64,000 nucleotides of DNA from Butyrivibrio proteoclasticus (lineage in GTDB: Bacteria > Bacillota > Clostridia > Lachnospirales > Lachnospiraceae): contig NZ_FOXO01000006.1 in assembly GCF_900115735.1 (NCBI RefSeq), positions 1 through 64,000 of the forward strand, given 5' to 3'. How positions within the stretch are numbered: the stretch's first letter is position 1; every line of letters begins with the position of its first letter. Of the stretch, positions 24,253 to 31,808 are shown piece after piece. A program made the translations under genes and the position numbers. The notes beneath the pieces are model-generated. The model was given only the letters and a program-made list of their open reading frames with translations, was not told where the DNA came from and searched no databases.

Positions 24253-25785
24253 ATGCTTCAGATTAAAGACTTAACTATAACACATCGCAAAGATTTTAGG
24301 ATTATTCTTGAGAAATTCAATCTAACATTAAATGACAAAGATAAGGCAGTTATCATAGGAGAAGAGGGCAATGGAAAGTCTACCCTTATGAAGTGGATAT
24401 ATGATCCGTCAATGGCCGAAGAATATACAGAATGCGAGGGAGAACTTATAACTTCAGGGGAAGTTCTGGGATACCTTCCTCAGGAACTGCCGGATGCAGA
24501 TAAAGATAAGACACTATATGAGTATTTCTCAGAGGCCAATCTCTTTTTTGACAAGGATCCAAAAGAACTAGCGGAACTGGCTAAGGAATTCAGGATACCC
24601 GTAGACTTTTTTTACAGCGACCAGAATATGGGAAGTCTGTCTGGCGGCGAGAAAGTAAAGGCTCAGCTGTTAAGAATACTGATGGATAAGCCAACAGTTC
24701 TCCTTTTGGACGAGCCTTCAAACGATATAGACATCAGTACGCTGGAACTTCTGGAGAGGCTTATAAATGGGTGGGAGCACATAGCTTTGTTCATATCTCA
24801 CGATGAGACTCTTATCGAGAATACTGCCAATGTGGTGATCCATATTGAGCAGATCATGAGGAAGACTAAGAGCAGGTACACGATCGTCAGGGACAGTTAC
24901 AGGAATTATATAGAAAAAAGAGCTGAGGACTTCCAGAGGCAGGAACAGCAGGCGCTTAATGACAGGAAAGAGAAAAAGCGCCGAGATGAGAAGTATGCAA
25001 GAGTATATAACAGTGTAGAGCATGCTCTTTCGAATGTTTCAAGGCAATCGCCAGCTGAGGGTAAAAATCTAAAGGACAAGATGCACACTGTTAAGGCCAT
25101 GGGAAAGCGCTTTGAAAAAGAAGATGAGAATATGACTAAGATGCCTGAGCAGGAGGAAGCAGTATTTTTTAAGCTGGGATCTGATGATGCCAGGATGCCT
25201 GCTGGCAAGACTGTTATAGAGTATAGCCTTGATGAACTGAGAACTCCGGATGATACGAAAATTTTGGCAAAAGATATATTTCTGAGAGTAAGAGGACCTG
25301 AGAAAATCTGCATTGTTGGAACTAACGGAGTTGGAAAGACGACTCTTCTAAAGAAGATGGTCAAAGAGCTTCTTGCAAGGAGTGATATAAAAGTTCAGTA
25401 CATGCCACAAAACTATGAGGAGCTTCTTGATCTTAATGTGACGCCTGTGGAGTTTCTTGATGAAACAGGAGATAAGAAAGTACGGACCCGCATCAGGACT
25501 TATCTTGGATCACTCAAGTATACAGCGGATGAGATGGACCACCCTATAAGAGAGTTGTCGGGCGGGCAGAAAGCAAAGGTGCTTCTACTTAAAATGAGCT
25601 TATCTGATGCGAATGTTCTTATTTTGGATGAACCAACGCGAAACTTCTCACCCCTGTCAGGGCCAATAATCAGGAAGATGATATCTCTTTTCCCGGGAGC
25701 TGTTATCAGCATCTCGCACGACAGGAAATACATAGATGAGGTTTGTACGAAGGTCTACACATTGACAGAGAATGGGCTTGAATAG
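24253..25785 (+). CDS. ABC-F family ATPase with two nucleotide-binding domains
   Basis: 510 residues, no membrane spans. Two ATPase cassettes: Walker A GEEGNGKST and GTNGVGKTT; signatures SLSGGEKVKAQ and LSGGQKAKV; Walker B VLLLDEPSNDID and VLILDEPTRNFSPLSGP. A charged helical linker of about 120 residues separates them. ABC-F proteins act at the ribosome, some giving resistance to ribosome-targeting antibiotics. The second cassette lacks the usual PTNHLD after Walker B and has PTRNFSPLSGP instead. The start at 24253 is set by AGGAGG 6 nt upstream, replacing a longer frame from 24184. A P-loop protein gene follows after 24 bp. Confidence 0.88.
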   Translation: MLQIKDLTITHRKDFRIILEKFNLTLNDKDKAVIIGEEGNGKSTLMKWIYDPSMAEEYTECEGELITSGEVLGYLPQELPDADKDKTLYEYFSEANLFFDKDPKELAELAKEFRIPVDFFYSDQNMGSLSGGEKVKAQLLRILMDKPTVLLLDEPSNDIDISTLELLERLINGWEHIALFISHDETLIENTANVVIHIEQIMRKTKSRYTIVRDSYRNYIEKRAEDFQRQEQQALNDRKEKKRRDEKYARVYNSVEHALSNVSRQSPAEGKNLKDKMHTVKAMGKRFEKEDENMTKMPEQEEAVFFKLGSDDARMPAGKTVIEYSLDELRTPDDTKILAKDIFLRVRGPEKICIVGTNGVGKTTLLKKMVKELLARSDIKVQYMPQNYEELLDLNVTPVEFLDETGDKKVRTRIRTYLGSLKYTADEMDHPIRELSGGQKAKVLLLKMSLSDANVLILDEPTRNFSPLSGPIIRKMISLFPGAVISISHDRKYIDEVCTKVYTLTENGLE

Positions 25786-25809
25786 AGACCATTTCGAAAG
25801 GAGTTGTAT

Positions 25810-26604
25810 ATGAATTATTTTATTGAAGGGCTTCAGGGAAGTGGCAAGAGTACGCTTGTAAGAAAACTTTCCGAGAAATATACTGATTATAAGGCTATAC
25901 GTGAAGGCGATTATTCACCGGTGGAGCTGGCTTGGTGCGCCTATGTTGATAAGAGAAAGTATAGTGAGATTCTTGATAAATACAGTGATATCCGCAGTGA
26001 GATAGAAGAAAAAAGCTTTGAGGAAAAGAGCTTTACAGACACAAGTCCCACGGCAGATGATCATATGATAATCTGTTATACCCAGATCATTACTGATATT
26101 CCGGGATTTCATAAGGATCTGGAGCAGTATGAAATTTATAACGGGCGTATTGACAAAGACAGCTTTAAAGATATTATTTTGAAGCGTTTTAGGAACTGGA
26201 ACGCAGATAAGTACATCTTCGAATGCTCCATTTTTCAGAACATTGTTGAGGATATGATTCTGTTCCAGAAATGCACTGACGAAGAGGTCATCGATTTTTA
26301 TAGGAAGGTAAAAGAGACTCTTACCGGCAGGAAATATCAGATATTGTATCTGAAAACAGATGATATAGCATCCAATATCGATATTATAAGAAAAGAGCGC
26401 TCAGATGATAATGGAAATGAAATGTGGTTTCCGCTTATGATGAGGTATTTTGACAGTTCACCTTATGCTATAGAAAAGAAAGTGGCAGGGACTTCGGCAC
26501 TACTTGATCATTTCAAGCATAGGCAGGAACTGGAACTTAGGATCTGCAGCGAAGTATTTGAAGGAAAATATAAAGTGATAAGTTCAAAGAATTACAGCTT
26601 ATAA
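25810..26604 (+). CDS. P-loop nucleotide-kinase-like protein of unknown substrate
   Basis: 264 residues. The first strand and Walker A are plain (YFIEGLQGSGKSTLVRKLSE), as in small nucleotide or metabolite kinases. Later residues include FECSIFQNIVEDMILFQ, a region where kinases of this fold bind substrate, and a late strand YQILYLKTDD. The start at 25810 has AAAGGAG 6 nt upstream (25797-25803); a TTG at 25804 is rejected. It is coupled to the ABC-F gene and may belong to a resistance or stress operon (inference). Substrate unknown. Confidence 0.65.
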   Translation: MNYFIEGLQGSGKSTLVRKLSEKYTDYKAIREGDYSPVELAWCAYVDKRKYSEILDKYSDIRSEIEEKSFEEKSFTDTSPTADDHMIICYTQIITDIPGFHKDLEQYEIYNGRIDKDSFKDIILKRFRNWNADKYIFECSIFQNIVEDMILFQKCTDEEVIDFYRKVKETLTGRKYQILYLKTDDIASNIDIIRKERSDDNGNEMWFPLMMRYFDSSPYAIEKKVAGTSALLDHFKHRQELELRICSEVFEGKYKVISSKNYSL

Positions 26605-26699
26605 TACTATGACAAGCAGATTCGTAAAAATACCGAAACATCTGCGAAAATATAAATTGAATATTGAAAAAGAAAAATATTATATAGGAGGAAAATTAC

Positions 26700-28196
26700 A
26701 TGACATTACTTGAGAAATACAAAGCAAAACAGAAAGAACTTAACTACCTTGGACATGCAATGTCCCTTATGCATTGGGATCTTGAGACCACATGTCCTGA
26801 TGGTGGAAAAGAGAAATTATCAGATGCCATTTCATTCTTTTCAACTGAGCATTTTAAGAAAGCAACAGACGATGAGTTCTATGGTCTTGTGTGCAAACTT
26901 TCTGAAAAAGAAGAATTCGATAAACTTGATGACGTAATGAAATTTGACATTACAAGAACCAAGGAGCAGCTTGATAAGATGAGACGTGTTCCTCAGGATT
27001 TCTACGAAGAGTATGTAAAAACCATTACTGCTTCTTCTATTGCATGGCCAAAGGCTAAACAGAACAATGACTGGAAGTCATACGAAGCACCGCTTGAGAA
27101 AACTATCAAAGCGGTTAAAGAGTATAAGAAATATGTTTCTCCTGATATGCAGCCCTATGATGCCCTTATCGATGATTATGAAAGAGGCATGACACAGGGT
27201 AAAATTGATGCAGTTTTCGAGGAGCTTAAAGAAGAACTAATCCCGCTTTTGGATAAGATTCTTGCCTGCCCACAGCCGGATCACAGCAAGTTTACCATGA
27301 AAGTACCTGCTCACGAGCAGGCTGAGCTCTGTAAGTTCCTTGTGGAGTATATGGGAATTGATATGGAAAGATTTGCTCAGGCTGAGACCGAGCATCCATT
27401 TACTACTAACATGTCTATTGATGATGTCAGGATTACAAATCATTACTATGAGAATGAGGTCATTTCCGCCATATTCTCAGCTATTCATGAGGGTGGACAT
27501 GCCATCTTTGAGCAGAATGTTGACCATAAATACGAGGGAACTGAAGGCGCGTCCATCAGTTACATGGGACTTCACGAGAGCCAGTCAAGATTCTATGAGA
27601 ATATCCTTGGAAGAAACATCAATTTTTGGAAACCAATCTGGCCAAAGGTTTGTGAGATTGTTCCGGAGCTTAAGACTGTAACACTTGAGGAATTCTATAA
27701 AGAAATCAACCACATTGAAAACAGTCTTGTCAGAACTGAAGCTGACGAGCTTACATACTGTCTCCACATTATCCTCAGATACGAGATGGAGAGAGCAATT
27801 TTCATTGATGGAGCAGATGTAAAAGACCTTCCTAAGATGTGGAATGACAAGATGGATGAGCTTCTTCATGTTGTTCCTGAGACTGATGCGCAGGGCGTTT
27901 TACAGGACATGCACTGGTCGGACGGAAGCTTTGGATATTTCCCATCATACCTTCTTGGCAGCATCTATGACGGAATGTTCCTTGAAGCAATTGAGAAAGA
28001 CCTTGGAAGTATTGATGACATCCTTGCAGCCGGAGATATAAAGAAAATCACAAAGTGGCTCAATGAGAATATACATCAGTATGGTGCAACTAGAATATCA
28101 AGCGAAGTGCTGGAAGCTGTGTGCGGACAAGAACTTTCTGCAAAGCCGCTTATCAGACACTTCAAAGATAAGTATGCAAAGATTTATAACTTTTGA
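26700..28196 (+). CDS. M32-family metallocarboxypeptidase
   Basis: 498 residues, the usual length. The zinc site is HEGGH within IHEGGHAIFEQN (HExxH), with further M32 features: LESQSRFYENILGRN-type region (here LHESQSRFYENILGRNINFW) and RTEADELTYCLHIILRYEME. It removes C-terminal residues from peptides in the cytosol. Strong AGGAGGAAAATTAC precedes the ATG. A 203-nt region with an inverted repeat (GCAGAT / ATCTGC) lies upstream within 26605-26699. It appears to be a single-gene unit. Confidence 0.92.
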   Translation: MTLLEKYKAKQKELNYLGHAMSLMHWDLETTCPDGGKEKLSDAISFFSTEHFKKATDDEFYGLVCKLSEKEEFDKLDDVMKFDITRTKEQLDKMRRVPQDFYEEYVKTITASSIAWPKAKQNNDWKSYEAPLEKTIKAVKEYKKYVSPDMQPYDALIDDYERGMTQGKIDAVFEELKEELIPLLDKILACPQPDHSKFTMKVPAHEQAELCKFLVEYMGIDMERFAQAETEHPFTTNMSIDDVRITNHYYENEVISAIFSAIHEGGHAIFEQNVDHKYEGTEGASISYMGLHESQSRFYENILGRNINFWKPIWPKVCEIVPELKTVTLEEFYKEINHIENSLVRTEADELTYCLHIILRYEMERAIFIDGADVKDLPKMWNDKMDELLHVVPETDAQGVLQDMHWSDGSFGYFPSYLLGSIYDGMFLEAIEKDLGSIDDILAAGDIKKITKWLNENIHQYGATRISSEVLEAVCGQELSAKPLIRHFKDKYAKIYNF

Positions 28197-28220
28197 TAAT
28201 ATGTTATTATTAAATAAAAA

Positions 28221-28302
28221 GGCGCCCATTGCTACCGAGTAGTGGGATTAACGTCATTTCTTTACCGTTAGGTCTTAGCAGGTAAGGGAATGGCGTTTTT
28301 TT
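28221..28302 (+). promoter_or_regulatory. Candidate guanidine riboswitch (guanidine-IV-like) with terminator
   Basis: A first hairpin, CCCA-(bulge)-CTAC / GTAGTGGG with loop CGA (28225-28246), is followed by a 15-bp stem with G-U pairs (28252-28266 with 28281-28295) and a seven-T run. This is a transcription-attenuation layout 12 bp before a guanidinium exporter gene. Short leaders of this kind before SMR or MATE exporters in Clostridia fit the guanidine-IV (mepA) class. Class is inferred from context; the consensus was not checked. The loop of the terminator (GGTC) could pair with ACC in the first hairpin. Confidence 0.55.
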
Positions 28303-28314
28303 GGAGGTAAAAAA

Positions 28315-28635
28315 ATGAAGTGGATCTATCTATTTATTGCAGGAGCTCTTGAAATTACGTGGGCGGTAGCTATGAAGATGTCTAATGGCTTTACGTTGCT
28401 GATTCCGTCAATTGTAACCGGAGTGGGATACATAGCAAGTGCAGTGTTTCTATCGATAGCACTTAAACATCTGCCGCTTGGAACTGCTTACGCTATGTGG
28501 ACCGGAATGGGAATTGTTGGAACTACATTGCTGGGAATATTTCTTTTCCAAGAAAAGCTTACTGTTCCTCAGGTAATATGTGTTATTCTGATTGTAGTTG
28601 GAATAGCAGGACTTAAAATTCTAGCAAAAGAGTGA
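28315..28635 (+). CDS. gdx: Small multidrug resistance guanidinium exporter (Gdx/SugE type)
   Basis: 106 residues, four membrane spans. IAGALEITWAVAMKMSNGF and LPLGTAYAMWTGMGIVGTT match the Gdx/SugE branch of SMR proteins rather than EmrE. The glutamate in ALEITWA is the conserved proton/guanidinium coupling residue. Functions as a dual-topology dimer exporting guanidinium in exchange for protons (family knowledge). GGAGG lies 7 nt before the ATG, directly after the attenuator T-run. The next gene begins 8 bp after the stop. Confidence 0.92.
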   Translation: MKWIYLFIAGALEITWAVAMKMSNGFTLLIPSIVTGVGYIASAVFLSIALKHLPLGTAYAMWTGMGIVGTTLLGIFLFQEKLTVPQVICVILIVVGIAGLKILAKE

Positions 28636-28643
28636 GGTACGTC

Positions 28644-29120
28644 ATGTTTAGAAAAATGAGAAGATTTGGTCAACAGATTTCAGATTCAGAGTGTATAGAG
28701 ATATTGAAGAATACTAAGAGAGGGGTTCTTTCACTAATCGGTGATGATGGTTATCCTTATGGACTTCCCATAGATCATTGGTACTGCGAAGAGGATGGGA
28801 AAATCTATTTTCATGGAGCCAAAGAGGGACATAAGATTGACGCAATCAAAACATGCGATAAAGCAAGTTACTGCGTTTATGATGAAGGATATCGCAAGGA
28901 AGGTGATTGGGCTCTAAATATTAAGAGTGTTATCATTTTTGGCAGGATCAGTCTTGTTGAAGATGAAAAAAAGGCGAGAGAAATCTGTACTGCACTAACC
29001 AGGAAGTTTACCGATGACGAAGAATATCTGGAAAAAGAGCTTAAGAATGCATTCCTTCGTGTGCAGTGTCTGGAATTTACACCGGAGCATATGACAGGAA
29101 AGCTGGTTAACGAGTCATAA
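28644..29120 (+). CDS. Pyridoxamine-phosphate-oxidase-like FMN-binding protein (NimA-like)
   Basis: 158 residues. FRKMRRFGQQISDSECIEIL, GVLSLIGDDGYPYGLPIDHW and IYFHGAKEGHKIDAIK are hallmarks of the split-barrel flavin-binding family that includes NimA-like nitroimidazole reductases. It would bind FMN and reduce small molecules, but the physiological substrate is unknown. The start at 28644 has GAGG 6 nt upstream that overlaps the exporter stop; a GTG at 28632 is rejected. It is probably cotranscribed with the guanidinium exporter. Confidence 0.85.
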   Translation: MFRKMRRFGQQISDSECIEILKNTKRGVLSLIGDDGYPYGLPIDHWYCEEDGKIYFHGAKEGHKIDAIKTCDKASYCVYDEGYRKEGDWALNIKSVIIFGRISLVEDEKKAREICTALTRKFTDDEEYLEKELKNAFLRVQCLEFTPEHMTGKLVNES

Positions 29121-29192
29121 GTGGAAAAAGTAACCGGGAATCGGGAATTTATTTCGTGTTTGAGGCTCAAGCAAAATATTATAGAAATGCAA

Positions 29193-29512
29193 GTTGACTC
29201 TATTTACGCCTCATCTCATTTGAGTCAACCAATTACCAGTGGTGAAATGACTCGTATCGCAATTTGTCTTATTTGAGTCACTGTATTTGGGAATCAAGAT
29301 TGACTGCAAATTGCAATGGTACAAAATGAGTCAATCATTTAGTTGAAAAGGATTGACCGCAAATGAAGGTTGAAGCTTATGAGTCATCTGAAAACATGAT
29401 TAGATATGACTGCAAATTGTATAATTGGATATTGAGTCAATCGCAAGTGCTTATAATTATGACTGCAAACATAGAAAGCGGATTGAGAAATGAGTTGAAA
29501 AATTGAGAAAAA
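29193..29512. repeat. Six-unit tandem array, exact 53-bp period, conserved arms only
   Basis: TGAC-starting arms occur at 29195, 29248, 29301, 29354, 29407 and 29460, exactly 53 bp apart. GAGTCA arms occur at 29222, 29275, 29328, 29381 and 29434, also 53 bp apart. Each unit reads TGACTGCAAATT, about 14 variable bases, then ATTGAGTCAAT; the arms are inverted repeats (GTTGACTC / GAGTCAAC in unit 1) with 21 bases between them. Sequence between arms is not conserved but its length is. Unit 6 is degenerate. The array occupies most of the 700-bp gap between the NimA-like gene and amt. Confidence 0.85.
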
Positions 29513-29529
29513 ATTGTATACAAAATCTC

Positions 29530-29558
29530 TTGACATGTTTTTTATACAGGAGTAAACT
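29530..29558 (+). promoter_or_regulatory. Promoter of the nitrogen-assimilation cluster
   Basis: TTGACA (29530-29535), 17-bp spacer, TAAACT (29553-29558). It directly follows the 53-bp array and precedes two terminator-like hairpins. Confidence 0.5.
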
Positions 29559-29578
29559 TCATATTCATAAAGACAAAG

Positions 29579-29611
29579 GCGTCTTAGAGAGTACTCTCTA
29601 AGGCGCTTTTT
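29579..29611 (+). terminator. Promoter-proximal terminator hairpin in the amt leader
   Basis: GCG-T-CTTAGAGAGT / ACTCTCTAAG-G-CGC followed by five Ts, beginning about 15 nt after the predicted transcript start. It may act as an attenuator of the cluster. Confidence 0.6.
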
Positions 29612-29705
29612 GATTATGGGTGCATGATCCGCGGATTACACATTTTTGTGTATACATGTATTCTGTAAAAATCTTAAAAAATAATACAGCAGGTATATTA
29701 AGACT

Positions 29706-29766
29706 AAGCGATGCAATGGGGCATCATACTACAAAAAAGTAGTGTGCCGTTGCATCGCTTTTTTTA
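29706..29766 (+). terminator. Second terminator-like hairpin in the amt leader
   Basis: Long stem AAGCGATGCAA / TTGCATCGCTT with an inner ACTAC / GTAGT stem around AAAAAA, ending in a run of eight Ts, about 60 nt before the amt start. Its position within the leader suggests antitermination control (inference). The six-base loop recalls hexaloop targets of ANTAR antiterminators, but the loop G expected at position 4 is absent. Confidence 0.7.
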
Positions 29767-29825
29767 CTGGGGAGATTTGTGAGGGTTTGAATTTTATGTT
29801 TTTCCCGGGAGAGAGGAGAAAAAGT

Positions 29826-31595
29826 ATGAGTGAGGAAATCTTAAGCGCAATTGACAGTAGTGTTTTTGGTGTTTGGTTTCTTATAGGTGCAGCATTGGTA
29901 TTTTGGATGCAGGCCGGATTTGCAATGTGTGAGGCGGGGTTTACCAGAGCCAAAAACACAGGAAATATCATAATGAAGAATCTTATGGATTTCTGTATTG
30001 GAACTGTAGTTTTTATTCTTATCGGTTTCGGATTATTTCTTGGGGAGGATTTAGCCGGAATAATCGGAAAACCGGGATTTGATATTTTTACAAATTATGC
30101 TGGTTTTGACTGGTCAAACTTCGTATTTAACCTTGTTTTCTGTGCTACTACAGCAACAATCGTTTCAGGATCAATGGCTGAGAGAACAAAATTCATTTCC
30201 TATTGTGTGTACTCGGCAGTTATCTCAGCAATCATTTATCCAATTGAAGCACATTGGACATGGGGCGGTGGATGGCTGTCACAGATAGGTTTCCATGATT
30301 TTGCAGGATCTAACTGCATCCATATGGTTGGTGGTATTTCAGCTTTTATCGGAGCCGCATTCCTTGGACCTCGTATTGGTAAGTTTGAAAAAGACAAAGC
30401 AGGAAAAGTAACAAAAGTAAATGCATTTCCGGGGCATAATCTTGTAGCAGCATCCCTTGGTGTATTCATTCTCTGGCTTGGCTGGTACGGATTTAACGGA
30501 GCAGCCTGTACATCAGTAGAGCAGCTTGGATCAGTATTTGTTACAACAACAATTGCTCCTGCACTTGCAACAGTAACATGCATGATCTTTACATGGCTTA
30601 AGTATGGAAAGCCTGATGTTTCAATGTGTCTCAATGCTTCTCTTGCAGGACTTGTAGCAATCACAGCTCCTTGTGATGTAACAGATGCTTTTGGTGCAAT
30701 TGTGATTGGTATCGTAGCAGGACTTCTTGTTTGCTTTGGTGTATGGCTTCTTGATTACAAGCTTCACGTTGATGATCCTGTTGGTGCTGTCGCAGTTCAC
30801 TGCCTAAATGGTATCTGGGGAACAATTGCAGTAGGTCTTTTTGCAACTAATTCAGCTCCCGGCTATTCAATTGTCGATGCTGCAGGAAGTGAAATGGTTG
30901 GATTGTTCTACGGTGGCGGATTTAAGCTTCTTGGAATTCAGCTTCTTGGAATGTTTTCTACAGCAGCATGGACTGCAGTTACAATCAGCATCACCTTTCT
31001 TTTAATCAAAGCAGTTTTAGGTCTTAGAGTTACAGAGGAAGAAGAAATTCTTGGTCTTGATTCTACAGAGCATGGACTTGCATCAGCATATTCAGGATTT
31101 GCGATCATGGATGTTTCAAACACATTGAACATGACAGTAAATGAAAACACAGATCTTGGTGTAAGCGACTACGAAGAGGCTTCAGAGTTCCAGAAGAAAG
31201 CTTCAGTTCCTGTCGTTACAGCACCTGTACATACAGAATCAGGAATTCACAAAGTTGTTATTATCGCAAAGTTATCCCGTTACGACAAGCTTAGACGCGC
31301 TATGAACGAACTTGGCGTAACCGGAATGACTGTTACTCAAGTCATGGGTTGTGGCGTCCAGAAGGGTTCCGGCGACATGTATCGTGGCGTCGAAATGGAT
31401 GCCACACTCCTTCCTAAAATTAAACTGGAAGTTGTTGTGAGCAAGATTCCGGTTGAAGACGTTATAGAAGCAGCAAAGAAAACTCTTTATACAGGCCACA
31501 TTGGAGATGGCAAGATCTTCGTATACAGCCTCGACAATGTAGTCAAGATCCGCACCGGAGAAGAAGGTGCTGCAGCGCTGGCAGATGTTGAGTAG
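29826..31595 (+). CDS. amt: Ammonium transporter fused to a PII signalling domain
   Basis: 589 residues. Residues 1 to about 430 are an Amt/AmtB channel of eleven spans, with pore histidines in SNCIHMVGG and VGAVAVHCLNG. After a linker, residues about 475-585 form a complete PII domain (HKVVIIAKLSRYDKLRRAMN, then VTGMTVTQVMGCGVQKGSGD and the IGDGKIFVYSLDNVVKIRTG end). In the T-loop (YRGVEMDATLLPK) the usual uridylylated tyrosine is replaced by Met. The tethered PII probably gates ammonium entry according to ATP/ADP and 2-oxoglutarate. The start at 29826 has GAGAGGAG upstream; a GTG at 29742 would lie inside the terminator hairpin. Confidence 0.92.
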   Translation: MSEEILSAIDSSVFGVWFLIGAALVFWMQAGFAMCEAGFTRAKNTGNIIMKNLMDFCIGTVVFILIGFGLFLGEDLAGIIGKPGFDIFTNYAGFDWSNFVFNLVFCATTATIVSGSMAERTKFISYCVYSAVISAIIYPIEAHWTWGGGWLSQIGFHDFAGSNCIHMVGGISAFIGAAFLGPRIGKFEKDKAGKVTKVNAFPGHNLVAASLGVFILWLGWYGFNGAACTSVEQLGSVFVTTTIAPALATVTCMIFTWLKYGKPDVSMCLNASLAGLVAITAPCDVTDAFGAIVIGIVAGLLVCFGVWLLDYKLHVDDPVGAVAVHCLNGIWGTIAVGLFATNSAPGYSIVDAAGSEMVGLFYGGGFKLLGIQLLGMFSTAAWTAVTISITFLLIKAVLGLRVTEEEEILGLDSTEHGLASAYSGFAIMDVSNTLNMTVNENTDLGVSDYEEASEFQKKASVPVVTAPVHTESGIHKVVIIAKLSRYDKLRRAMNELGVTGMTVTQVMGCGVQKGSGDMYRGVEMDATLLPKIKLEVVVSKIPVEDVIEAAKKTLYTGHIGDGKIFVYSLDNVVKIRTGEEGAAALADVE

Positions 31596-31596
31596 A

Positions 31597-31771
31597 GCAC
31601 TTGGCGAGGTATTGTCGAGCCTAGTGCGAACCATGGGTGAACACTTAGCGAGGTTCTGTCGAGCTTAGTGAGAATCCCAGAGTGATTAAGCATGAGGAAA
31701 AAAGCACGAAGTGCGATTTCCGAATGTATGTAGCATGACGAGAGCAAAGCGGAGTCATGCGTATATCACTC
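31597..31771. repeat. Intergenic GA/GA hairpin cluster between amt and asnB
   Basis: Four hairpins with an internal 5'-GA / 5'-GA tandem mismatch. Two are near-copies 44 bp apart (31597-31625 CACTTGGC / GCCTAGTG; 31641-31669 CACTTAGC / GCTTAGTG), where GGC/GCC changes to AGC/GCT and so keeps pairing. The other two lie inside a larger element closed by GAGTGAT (31680-31686) / ATCACTC (31765-31771): CAT-GA-GGAA / TTCC-GA-ATG at 31691-31726 and GCATGAC-GA / GA-GTCATGC at 31733-31760. The same plan occurs at 57724-57884 with different stem sequences. No coding frame fits here. Confidence 0.8.
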
Positions 31772-31808
31772 AAATATATATATAACTAACCACCCAGGAG
31801 GAAACAGT

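Noticed and set aside
28197-28314. ykkC (guanidine-I) or manganese riboswitch
   Set aside because: The conserved core sequences of those classes are not present; layout and length fit a short attenuator aptamer better.
29193-29512. CRISPR array
   Set aside because: Conserved parts are only about 6-12 bp and come as two inverted arms per unit; there is no 25-36 bp repeat and no cas gene in the window.
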